64,000 bases of DNA, from positions 19,899,645-19,963,644 of the forward strand of contig NC_067205.1 of the NCBI RefSeq assembly GCF_026262505.1, given 5' to 3'. The notes under the pieces are model-generated. The model was not told where the DNA came from and did not search any database. It worked only from the letters and a program-made list of their open reading frames with translations. The DNA is from Trichomonas vaginalis G3 (Eukaryota > Parabasalia > Trichomonadida > Trichomonadidae). The translations under genes were made by a program, and so were the position numbers. Positions 51,604 to 61,636 of this stretch are shown here, in pieces (the stretch's first letter is position 1; each line of letters opens with the position of its first letter).

Positions 51604-51632
51604 CGCTAAGCAGCGAGATGATCCATAGGATC
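51604..51632. terminator. Hairpins at a convergent gene junction
   Basis: CGCT-AAGC-AGCG (51604-51615) and GATCC-ATA-GGATC (51620-51632) lie between the plus-strand gene ending at 51588 and the minus-strand remains at 51655-51893. They are a possible transcript end signal. Confidence 0.3.
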
Positions 51633-51654
51633 TCATATTTATTTTTCCACTATC

Positions 51655-51893
51655 TACCTCCTATTTTATTAAGTATTCTTTCAGCAATTCCACAACTGCG
51701 TTACCTGCTTGTGCTCCCATCGCCGGATTACCTGCTTTAGTACCTAATACACCACCTATGATAGTTCCTGCCGTTTTCGCTACTGGTGCCAAAAAGTTTG
51801 CAACGGGTTTAATAATCTTTTTATAAACCCAACCCGCAGCTTTCTTAATTCCATCCCATAATTTTTTAAAGATCCTGCCGCCATTTCTGATTT
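51655..51893 (-). pseudogene. Second small amphipathic/hydrophobic gene, broken
   Basis: The DNA at its start resembles the start of 51373-51588 (ATGGCGGCAGG against ATGGCTGCAGG), so the two may be paralogues in inverted arrangement. Its C-terminal part reads as Gly/Ala-rich and hydrophobic (VAKTAGTIIGGVLGTKAG), compatible with a membrane insertion segment. The gene looks broken. Confidence 0.4.
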
Positions 51894-52322
51894 AATATTA
51901 ATTAAAAAATATATTTCATCACTTATATTCTAATTTTTATTAATGATAAATGAAACCGATTTTAAAAATAAATGAAACAGAGGAGGAAGAAATAAATGAA
52001 AGGAAAATGTCAACAAAAAATAAACGTTGTTAAACCAATTACTGAAATAAAATTTTTTTCATCTGTTGAAGAATTTAATGACTGTTATGCTAATAATTAA
52101 AAAATTAATTTGAAGAATTGACAACATGTAAATTGAATAAAATGTTTAAAGTTGATGGATTCAAAATTTCAAAAATAAAAGGAGTGGTTAGTTTGAAATC
52201 TATTCCTCAATCAAGAATCACCTCATTAATGAAAATAGATGATTTAACAAAAGAATAGAAGAGATTGAAGAAAGAATGAATCAAATAACTGATTTCATAA
52301 ATTCAAATAATCATTAGTTTCT
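51894..52322. other. Degenerate stretch, no gene seen
   Basis: AT-rich sequence with short plus-strand frames and no long or conserved one. It may be the remains of a Polinton gene. Confidence 0.4.
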
Positions 52323-52798
52323 TAAAGTTCTATTTGAACTCATCAAATTCTTCTTCATCATTACCATTACCTTTAGCGAGTTTATTTACTCTTTCAACTT
52401 TATCTTTTGATAGTCTATCGTTTAATTTTTTCTGAAGTTTTTCGTTACCAAGTTCTAAAATTTTACATGATGATATTTAAACCCGTTAAATTCTTTTTCC
52501 TCAGTTTTAATCATTAATCTACAAAGAACTTTAGTGAGGTGGTTTTGTTGTTTAAACCATTTATCCTTAATTATTTGTTATAAAATTCAATATCCGGAAT
52601 TAATTCCCAAATTTTTGAATTTTCGATTAATTTACCATCAAATGCAAAAGCAATAGGTTTAATATTAAATTACCTTTATAAAATAAACTTTGTTAATGCA
52701 ATCATCAAAATAAACGTCTACTTGTTTAACCTGGGTGAGAAATTGGTGAAAGTTTATCCATTAATTGATTCACAGTTACGAATTTTGATTCACTCATT
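52323..52798 (-). pseudogene. Uncharacterised gene remains, Polinton 2
   Basis: Minus-strand coding-like pieces include MSESKFVTVNQLMDKLSP at the right edge, after a TTCGTAAGAA signal, and a Lys/Glu helical end (LSKDKVERVNKLAKGNGN). The gene is broken. Not recognised. Confidence 0.35.
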
Positions 52799-52862
52799 TC
52801 TTACGAATTAAAAAAATAAATTATTCAAAAATGTAAGACATGAATTTTTAAAGTTTATTTTT

Positions 52863-53452
52863 TTATTCATGAAAATAATTATTTCTAATTTCTTTTACTC
52901 TCTCGTATATACTAGATTTAAAGAATTCAGAACATTTCCCATAATCTCCTAAATGTTTTCTTATCCCTAACGTGTGCCAGTTATTATATGAAACTGAATA
53001 AACTTTATCTTTATCTTTACACCTTTCATCACTTCCAATATATTTATATCTCATTTTGATTTAGCATTTTCATATTCATTAACGTTTAATAATTCACAGT
53101 CTTCCTTTTTAAATTGATGTTTAAGATATTCAGGATTTAATACTCTACGTTTATATGCTCCTAACTTAGTTCTAAAGGTTTTTCTACAAAATTTAGGAAT
53201 TCCATCCTCTTTAATGTCATCAATGATTTCCATTTCATTATTTTCAATTTCTTCTTCTCGTTTATGGGGTCTTTGATTATGACTCCATTGATTCCATGAA
53301 ATTAAATATTCTTTATCATTATATTTATACCTCATTAGCTTATTTTGGCTTTCATATTCATTTAATAATTCACAATCTTCATTTTTAAATTGAAGTTTAA
53401 CCCATTCAGGATTTAAACAATGTTTAATTAATCGCGGAATATCTGACATCAT
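52863..53452 (-). pseudogene. Repeat-built gene at the right end of Polinton 2
   Basis: A unit with LNPEWVKLQFKNEDCELLNE and MRYKYNDKEYLISWNQW is repeated in diverged form (LNPEYLKHQFKKEDCELLN; MRYKYIGSDE, VSYNNWHTLG). The pattern of Leu, Cys, Tyr and Trp recalls small repeats that accompany homing or GIY/HNH nucleases, but no catalytic domain is visible. The start lies 14 bp inside the boundary of the inverted end. It appears to be in two pieces. Confidence 0.4.
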
Positions 53453-53465
53453 CTATATATAGCTT

Positions 53466-53603
53466 CTTTTATAAAAGATAAAAAAATAAATTATTTTAAA
53501 ATTAATGTTTTTTTTTAATGATTTATATAAAAATATATTTTAATGCATCGTCTATATATAGATGTAACAAAAAAAGTCACTAAACCCTTCATACTCTACT
53601 ACT
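53466..53603. repeat. Right inverted end of Polinton 2
   Basis: Reverse complement of 26855-26992, ending CTACTACT before the ACGTGT duplication. Confidence 0.92.
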
Positions 53604-53866
53604 ACGTGTTACATCTCATCGAGCTGATAATAACAAATTATATTATTGTATTCAATGTAATGATAATACATTTCTCTGGGTAACTCCAAACTCCATAAAT
53701 GATGAAACAAATAAATTATTTGTAAGGTACTTTTATAATGACCGATCCTGTTGATGATGATTTATTTTTAACTCGAGAAGACAAAGATAATCCAAGCATT
53801 GTATTCAAAGAAAAATATAAAAAGATGAATAATATAACAATTTATAAATATAAACAAATAAAACAA
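53604..53866. other. Cassette spacer 2, right part
   Basis: Continues the spacer that was split by Polinton 2; matches 23848-24105 and 58319-58581. No gene. Confidence 0.8.
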
Positions 53867-55069
53867 TTAATCAATTCCTTTGAGGAACTTATTATTATAA
53901 TTATAGGCTGATTTGGCATTATCTCTTTTGATTCTGGGAGTAGATTTATAATTATCATCATCTGAACTAGAATTATCGAGGAATTTTCGTTTAAAAGGCG
54001 AGGTTTTTGAATGGGTTTCTTTATTTGTTGTTGTTTTTGGAGTTGATTGTTGATAATTTTCTTTTTGTGAAATTTTTGTTGTTGATTTGCTAATTTTAGG
54101 TGTATTGTAATTATACTTCTTTGGTGTATTGAATTTGTCTTGTTTGAGTCCGGATTCATCATCACTTGATGAAGAGAATATAAATCTTGATCCGTTTTTA
54201 AGAGTTAAAGGGGATATTTTATCTGGGTCACTATCGAATATATGGTTGAACTCAAATAGATATGTTTCATTAGACAAAACTGACTCTGAAAGTCGAGATC
54301 GATAATTCATTGTAGAAATGACCTGATATTTATCTGGATCTGTTTCGTATCTGTTCAGTTTAGGATATTTACTAACACGAAAGCCACGATGATCGTCATC
54401 ACTAGCATAAACTCCGTCTTTTGGAATTCCAAGAAACAAAACTTCTTCGTTGTTTTCTTCTTCATATGAATATTCGTATTCAATATCAATATCAATTCCT
54501 GTGTTTAATTCTTGTTGTTCTTCAATAAATGCAGCATTTGGTTTTCTTTTGACTCTTTTTGAGCCTTTCTTAGGTTTTTCGTAAGGTTGACGAGGTTTGT
54601 AATAGTCATATTCTGGATAAAACTCGAAATTATCTTCTTTTTCTTCTTCTTCAAAATATGAATATGAATTTTTTGTATTTGTGGAAATTATTGATGTATT
54701 TATTTCAGATTTTTCTTCTGTAATGTCGTCAAGCTGTATTTGGTCTTGTGATGGAATTAATTCAGAAATTTTATTATTAATAGATTTTTTAATTGGTGAT
54801 TCATTAAATAATTGATCTTCGGCTTCTTCTGATATACTTTCTAATATTAAATTTGAATTAGAATTGTTTCTTACAAAGTTATTTTGAAAATGTAGGATTT
54901 CGTTAATTCTTGTACTACTTCGCCGACTTTCTGATGCAGAATCATCGTTTTCGTAAGTTTGGTTTTGCTTTGGATGTGAAATTTGTCGCTTGCCTGCTCG
55001 ATTTAAAATTTCTTTGATAGATTTACCTAATGTTGATCGTGGATTCTTAAGTCTTGTCTTAACCCTCAT
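53867..55069 (-). CDS. 400-aa charged repeat-family protein, intact copy
   Basis: This is the only uninterrupted copy among five in the window. It begins MRVKTRLKNPRSTLGKSIKE. The protein is hydrophilic, with many Ser, Asn, Asp, Glu and Lys, acidic patches (YEYSYEEENNEE) and a Ser/Lys-rich C-terminal third (SDDDNYKSTPRIKR). It has no membrane segment, signal peptide or known domain, and probably is largely disordered. The basic patch KKGSKRVKRKP could act as a nuclear signal. Copies differ by few bases, so duplication is recent. Its function and whether it is a host gene or mobile cargo are unknown. Confidence 0.6.
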   Translation of the reverse strand: MRVKTRLKNPRSTLGKSIKEILNRAGKRQISHPKQNQTYENDDSASESRRSSTRINEILHFQNNFVRNNSNSNLILESISEEAEDQLFNESPIKKSINNKISELIPSQDQIQLDDITEEKSEINTSIISTNTKNSYSYFEEEEKEDNFEFYPEYDYYKPRQPYEKPKKGSKRVKRKPNAAFIEEQQELNTGIDIDIEYEYSYEEENNEEVLFLGIPKDGVYASDDDHRGFRVSKYPKLNRYETDPDKYQVISTMNYRSRLSESVLSNETYLFEFNHIFDSDPDKISPLTLKNGSRFIFSSSSDDESGLKQDKFNTPKKYNYNTPKISKSTTKISQKENYQQSTPKTTTNKETHSKTSPFKRKFLDNSSSDDDNYKSTPRIKRDNAKSAYNYNNKFLKGID

Positions 55070-55280
55070 GTATGGAAATGCTTCTGAAACTTGGCAAATA
55101 ACTTTTTTTTTGACAGTTGTCCCAAGATTCTTATTATATATTTGTCAAAAAAAAATCAGGCAATTAAGGCTGCAACCTATAGAAATAAAGGACAAAACAT
55201 TAAACAGTTCAAGGATTACTATACACGTATGTGTGATGAGTATGTCAGGAAGTGGAAAGCATGTGTAATTGAAATTTTTA
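55070..55280. other. Cassette spacer 1, third copy
   Basis: Matches 22441-22654, with the plus-strand KAATYRNKGQNIKQFKDYY stretch. No gene. Confidence 0.6.
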
Positions 55281-55382
55281 TCATTTAATCAATAAACAAA
55301 ATAGAAAAATGAAATTTACCAAAAAGAAAATTTATAAGTTTAAAAGAAGAACAAATTTTATTTTCTTTCTTTGGAGCAAATA
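55281..55382 (-). pseudogene. 331-aa cassette gene, C-terminal fragment
   Basis: About 100 bp match the 3' end of 22655-23650 up to the mariner-like insertion. Another 20 bp follow at 56639-56660, after which the match ends. The rest of this copy is lost. Confidence 0.7.
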
Positions 55383-56636
55383 CCCAGATTTTCCTTACTT
55401 TTACCACCTCTCTAAAGCTGGGGACACCGCCTATCGTTGGGAGTAGCTATTAAATAGAACCACCAAGGTATTTTTCGACCTGCCGGTGTAGTGGAAACAT
55501 CGACATAATGATTCATTATGCCAAGGTTTGATTCCCATTTAGCCAAATTTTTTCTTTTTTGGATCATGAATTTTCTTTTGGTCACTATAAGATTTGTTTC
55601 ATGTTCTAAATCTGCTGCATATGTAATCTATTTTTATTTACCTATTTTTTAAAAATCTATTGGATTGCCAATTTGAATATATTTAAAATCATAAAAACTC
55701 CAAAAAAACTATAAATATAGTTTTATGCATAGTGCCGATACTCAAATATCAGATTACTTAGATCCATGAATAATATCCGAATTTTTTTTCTTAAAATTAA
55801 ACTTCAAAACTTCTTGCAATCTTATTCTTCATCAATTGTAAATTTTTAAAACCATTTTTTAAAATAATTTTGCGTAAATTTCATTCTCATGTTGTTTTAA
55901 TCGAAAATTGATACATTTTCAAAAAAATAATATTGACTTATGAAATTCATTTTTAAGGTGAAATAGTATTGTTTTTATTAAAGTATATGAATAATATATA
56001 AAATAATGAATAATATAAGCAGATTTTTAGTTTACAAAACAAATATGAGCAATGCAATTTCAAACTTTTGCTGGCAATTTCGATATTGCTCAAGTTTGTA
56101 GTATTTGTGATACCTATAACATCGGCTTAATCAAAATTCGATTTTTCTTATGAGTTATTGAAAAATTTGATTGCAATGAGAAGGATTTCGACGTTTTTGA
56201 TAAACTAAGAGCTGAGCTTTAGGGGTTAAGTTCATTTATGGCTGTAGTTTGATGCGTAGATCTCTTTTTATTGTAAATTCTTTCAGCATGGAGATCGAGA
56301 ATGAATCTTTTGAGAACTTTATGAGTTTTTACACCCGTAAAGAGGTCCTTCGAGGAAAGATAGTCCAGACTACATGAAGATGTGGGTTAACCAAAAAAAT
56401 CCGATGGTTTCCCCATATTCATGTAGATCTTCAAAAAATGAGCACCAAAAAAGCCAAAAAATAGGCTTTTTATTGGATTTGTACACTAGATCAATAATCT
56501 ATTTAGGATCTGACACTCTTTTTAGCCAGAGATATGAGGTCCTTTCTAGGAAAACGATCTATTCATCCATAAAAAAATGAATTATCGTTTTCCCCAGAAA
56601 TTACATGGGGAGTGGTAAAAGTAAGGAAAATCTGGG
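55383..56636 (+). mobile_element. Mariner-like element copy B, TA target duplication
   Basis: The element is 1254 bp between TA at 55381-55382 and 56637-56638, with ends CCCAGATTTTCCTTAC. The empty site in the 331-aa gene (near 22742) keeps one TA. It is inverted relative to copy A and differs from it by scattered substitutions and 1-base changes. No transposase core was seen. Confidence 0.75.
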
Positions 56637-56662
56637 TAATAATACTATTTCAAGATTTCATA

Positions 56663-57160
56663 GTAAAGGTTTAAAGGAATTAATTAAGAAAATTTATTAG
56701 AATATATACTGAATTAAAAGACATAACTTGCATAAAAATAAATGATTTAGCTAAAATATTTTAATAACCCTCGATCCCAAAAATTACAAAGCATTCAAAA
56801 GTTTCGAGATATTTAAATTTTAATAAAATTTTCGAAATTTAATTTTTTTCTAAAGTGTCAAATAACGTATTTCTTTCAGAAATATTTTTCAAAAATTTCA
56901 TGTTCACGTTTATAAGCTAATACTGAGTAATATTTTTTGGCGATGTCATTTTTTTGAATGGTTTACGATTTTTAACATAGGTTTATTCCTAATATTACTA
57001 AATAAATATTTTATTTATTACAATTTTGGTCGCTCAAAAACATAAAATTTTGAGAGTTGGAGTACTTCTAAAAAAACATGTAAAATAATATTGTTCGTAT
57101 GTCAGGATGTGAAAAGTGCATACTTGTGTAATTGAAATTTTTATCATTTAATCAATAAAA
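56663..57160. repeat. 490-bp non-coding repeat, copy 1
   Basis: It begins TTTAAAGGAATTAATTAAG and matches 61143-61636. It ends in the cassette-like sequence ATTTTTATCATTTAATCAAT. No gene. The two copies differ mostly by 1-base insertions and deletions. Confidence 0.75.
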
Positions 57161-57169
57161 CAAGTGAAA

Positions 57170-58112
57170 TATCAAATTTACCAAAAAGAATTTATGGATT
57201 TAAAAAGAAGAACAAATTTTATTTTCTTTCTTTGGAACAAATAATAATACTATTTCAAGATTTCCTTCACATGGACGTAATCCAATGAATGTTAAATTAT
57301 TCTTAAATGATTCTGTTCCTCTCTCTGTTGTATCAACTGTTCCATCAGTTGATAAATCATCAATACTACATTGATGTATATAAATTTGTCCATAATTGCT
57401 TAAATAAAACTCCATTATTCTGTGATTGTTTTGGAAAGATGAATTGAAAATATCAAGTTCTATTAAAAAGAAACATCCAATCCTTCATATTTTGAGAATT
57501 ATTTATATAATTACATCGGTCAATTCTTCCTTGACAAGAAAACCCAGTAATAAATTCAGCTGCTTTTAAATTCTCAAAATTACAAAATGAAACATTTACT
57601 GTTGATTCAACATCATCATAACAAAACCTGTACATCGTACTGAAATACAGTTAGAAATGTTTGTTTTTGAAAGTGATGTAAAACCTTGATATTGGTAAAT
57701 CATATAAAACTGAACTATTTCTCCATTACAAATTGATCCTTGGAGGAGTGTACTGTTAATTTTGCCATATAAATAAGTAAATTGGCCTTCTGAGGAGTTT
57801 GACTTTCAAATGAACAGAATTTATCAATAATAATGTTATTTTTACTATAACTTTGAATATATACTGTACCTGAACCTTTGAAAAAACGTTTTCGCAAAGT
57901 AAAATCGAGCAATCATATGTATATTCGAATTTAACTGCTCTATCTTGAAGATTGATAAACTTGCAGATGTATGCAAAGCATTTGCTAGATGCTGCTGTGA
58001 CTTTTTCAACTTCACCGGTAAAAACTTTGGAAGGAGGACTAATTCCTTCATAGTAAAGGTTCCAAATGCTATCTTGATTCAGCATCGCTATGGGATACTT
58101 CTCGAAGTACAA
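57170..58112 (-). pseudogene. 331-aa cassette gene, third copy, broken
   Basis: It aligns along its full length with 22655-23650 but is split into several short frames by small insertions and deletions. Many are single bases, so sequence error is an alternative to true decay. Confidence 0.65.
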
Positions 58113-58581
58113 TTAATTGCACTTAAACAATGAGTTTTTGACTCATTGCAAAAGTAATAAAAAGGATGGGGGTGACACCAAAAGTGAACTTCCTTCATAA
58201 AAAAATGAAATTCACTGGAATATTCATCAAATATTTATTATTTATCTGTTTTAGTTTGTTAAATCAAAGTATAGCTGTTCAGAATTATTCATTTTTTATA
58301 AGTCTGGGAAATCTATTGTACGTGTTACTTCTCATCGAGCTGATAATAACAAATTATATATTGTATTCAATGTAATGATAATACATTTCTCTGGGTAACT
58401 CCAAACTCCATAAATGATGAAACAAATAAATTATTTGTAAGGTACTTTTATAACGACAGATCCTGTTGATGATGATTTATTTTTAACTCGAGAAGACAAA
58501 GATAATCCAAGCATTGTATTCAAAGAAAAATATAAAAAGATGAATAATATAACAATTTATAAATATAAACAAATAAAACAA
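58113..58581. other. Cassette spacer 2, empty Polinton site
   Basis: Matches 23651-24105. It carries the unoccupied target ATTGTACGTGTTAC at about 58315-58328. Confidence 0.75.
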
Positions 58582-59623
58582 TTAATCAATTCCTTTGAGG
58601 AACTTATTATTATAATTATAGGCTGATTTGGCATTATCTCTTTTGATTCTGGGAGTAGATTTATAATTATCATCATCTGAACTAGAATTATCGAGGAATT
58701 TTCGTTTAAAAGGCGAGGTTTTTGAATGGGTTTCTTTATTTGTTGTTGTTTTTGGAGTTGATTGTTGATAATTTTCTTTTTGTGAAATTTTTGTTGTTGA
58801 TTTGCTAATTTTAGGTGTATTGTAATTATACTTCTTTGGTGTATTGAATTTGTCTTGTTTGAGTCCGGATTCATCATCACTTGATGAAGAGAATATAAAT
58901 CTTGATCCGTTTTTAAGAGTTAAAGGGGATATTTTATCTGGGTCACTATCGAATATATGGTTGAACTCAAATAGATATGTTTCATTAGACAAAACTGACT
59001 CTGAAAGTCGAGATCGATAATTCATTGTCGAAATGACCTGATATTTATCTGGATCTGTTTCGTATCTGTTCAGTTTAGGATATTTACTAACACGAAAGCC
59101 ACGATGATCGTCATCACTAGCATAAACTCCGTCTTTTGGAATTCCAAGAAACAAAACTTCTTCGTTGTTTTCTTCTTCATATGAATATTCATATTCAATA
59201 TCAATATCAATTCCTGTGTTTAATTCTTGTTGTTCTTCAATAAATGCAGCATTTGGTTTTCTTTTGACTCTTTTTGAGCCTTTCTTAGGTTTTTCGTAAG
59301 GTTGACGAGGTTTGTAATAGTCATATTCTGGATAAAACTCGAAATTATCTTCTTTTTCTTCTTCTTCAAAGATATGAATATGAATTTTTTGTATTTGTGG
59401 AAATTATTGATGTATTTATTTCGGATTTTTCTTCTGTAATGTCGTCAAGCTGTAATTGGTCTTGTGATGGAATTATTCAGAAATTTTATTATTAATAGAT
59501 TTTTTAATTGGTGATTCATTAAATAATTGATCTTCGGCTTCTTCTGATATACTTTCTAATATATGAAATTTGAATTAGAATTGTTTCTTACAAAATTATT
59601 TTGAAAATGTAGGATTTCGTTAA
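58582..59623 (-). pseudogene. 400-aa repeat-family gene, N-terminus missing
   Basis: The C-terminal 190 residues are open (58582-59154). Upstream, small insertions and deletions change the frame, and at 59623 the match to the intact copy ends. The breakpoint is the same as at 876. Confidence 0.75.
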
Positions 59624-59973
59624 CACCGCTCGCATTTTTGTTCGCTATACTTATTTAAATTAAGCTACCTTAAACATACTTGTACCAAATATTAAAACTC
59701 TCTCAAATGTTAAATACAAAATTAAAAATTATTAAGTTGAAAACTTTCACAATTTTCCACTTTAATATGCGTGCTTGACTAGGAACATCAATGGTAACAT
59801 CTCGATATATTCATTTGTGGCAAATAAAAAGATTATGAAATTTATTATGAATATTACACAAAAAAAGGAGGTGATAGCAAGACAAAAATAGACATATTAT
59901 CATGTTTGTCTAATTCATCTATGCATTGTATATAATCGAAATTTATTTTGTAACTCACGTATTTTCAAGCTAC
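59624..59973. other. Host flank, unoccupied paralogue of 877-6754
   Basis: Continuous sequence that carries single-copy target sites for the three transposons found in the left paralogue: TTAA (59733 region), GTAA (59797 region) and TA (59847 region). No gene seen. Confidence 0.8.
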
Positions 59974-59983
59974 CTTAAATATC

Positions 59984-60906
59984 TTCCTAGTATAAAATCG
60001 TTTACAATTCATTTCCACTCAAATCTAGTTAAATTTATTATAATATTATTATCAATATAATTCCTTACTCATAAATCACTCATTATCTCACACATATGAT
60101 ATAAGCTCAGCTAGTATTATCTAAATTTTTCATTATTACTCCTTGAATAAATCTACATGTGGAACCCTGAGTTGAGTGACTTCTAAATATTCATGATTAA
60201 AAATGTGAACCAAATTGCAAATTTTTAATAAAACCAAGCAATCCATGATGCATACTGTTATAAATTTATGAGAAACATGAGAGAGGGTCAAAGTTGCTAT
60301 TTGTCACTTTTCCACAAGAATATAATGGGGAAAAAGTTATCATATAGTTGATCTCATTCACTGAGGTAGAGATGCATGTAGTGTAATTTATAAACAGTGG
60401 GATTGCTGCTCTAAGTCTAGGTTCGAGACACATTGGCTTCATTTTCTCTTTTTATTGACGTAAACTATTCAATTTTGTGTTCTCCATTCAAATTTCAGAA
60501 TTTTTTTTGCAGATTTCACGCTACATTCGAAGTTACCTTTTGTAACAACCACCACTGCCTACGAAAGACGAAAGTTGTCACGATTTCACCCGGAAATCCG
60601 ACGGTTGTTTAAGAGTAAGCACTTTTGGCACCTACTCGAAAATCAACATTTAAGGTTAATTTAAGAGTATGCACTTTTGTCACCTACTCAAAATGTGAAC
60701 CAAATTGCAAATTTTTAATAAACCAAGCAATCTATTGATGCATACTGTTATAAATTTATGAGAAAGACATGCAGCATATAGAAAAAGACTACGTTTTTTC
60801 TCTCAAAAAATTGATTGCTATTCAACTGCGATTTGAGAGACTATATTATAATAAATTTAACTAGATTGAGTGGAAATGAATTCTAAACGATTTTATATTA
60901 GGAAAT
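59984..60906. mobile_element. Small inverted-repeat (MITE-like) element
   Basis: The ends are inverted repeats of about 63 bp (59985-60047 and 60843-60905) that share AGTTAAATTTATTATAATAT and TATAAAATCGTTT. The interior of about 800 bp has no gene. A 75-bp direct repeat occurs inside (60201-60278 and 60691-60770), and a shorter tandem pair with AGCACTTTTGGCACCTACT-type sequence lies at about 60609 and 60662. The target duplication could not be defined. Confidence 0.55.
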
Positions 60907-61142
60907 GGGTTCTATTTATGCCAAGGCTATAATAAATAATAATTTTGAGGATAATTATTCCATAAGACTTAAATAGCTTAGTGGAAAACTCGAATAAAGA
61001 TTAGGACAAGTATTATTCTCCAATATCGATGATTTCAAACTTGGAATTGGGCGAAATTATTTGATAAAAATTCCATTGGAAGGATTTGAAAAGTTTTAAC
61101 TAATGAATGTATAACTTATGTGATGAGAAATTGAAATGAATA
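60907..61142. other. Intergenic, nothing recognised
   Basis: AT-rich spacer without gene, repeat or motif that I can support. Confidence 0.5.
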
Positions 61143-61636
61143 TGAGTTTAAAGGAATTAATTAAGAAAATTTATTAGAATATATACTGATTAAAAGACAT
61201 AACTTGCTAAAAATAAATGATTTAGCTAAAAATATTTTAATAACCCTCGATCCCAAAAATTACAAAGCATTCAAAAGTTTCGAGATATTTAAATTTTAAT
61301 AAAATTTTCGAAATTTAATTTTTTTCTAAAGTGTCAAATAACGTATTTTCTTTCAGAAATATTTTTCAAAAATTTCATGTTCACGTTTATAAGCAATACA
61401 TACTGAGTAATATTTTTGGCGATGTCAGATTTTTTTGAATGGTTTACGATTTTTTAACATAGGTTATTCCTAATATTACTAAATAAATATTTATTTATTA
61501 CAATTTTGGTCGCCTCAAAAAACATAAAATTTGAGAGTTGGAGACTTCTAAAAAACATGTAAAATAATATTGTTCGTTATGTCAGGATGTGAAAAGTGCA
61601 TACTGTGTAATTGAAATTTTATCATTTAATCAATTT
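61143..61636. repeat. 490-bp non-coding repeat, copy 2
   Basis: Matches 56663-57160. Its right end joins directly to a truncated MULE. Confidence 0.75.

Larger units (their letters stand above)
26855..53603. mobile_element. Polinton/Maverick 2, replication and capsid genes
   Basis: The element spans 26,749 bp, or about 19.0 kb once the nested Mutator-like element is taken out. It is flanked by a perfect 6-bp duplication ACGTGT (26849-26854 and 53604-53609). Two unoccupied copies of the site exist (near 23848 and 58319). The ends begin AGTAGTAG and are inverted over about 138 bp with few differences, so the insertion is fairly young. Genes include PolB, integrase, primase-helicase, fibre, ATPase and capsid. 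No Ulp1-like protease was recognised. Several genes look broken, with perhaps six to ten breaks overall. Confidence 0.92.
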
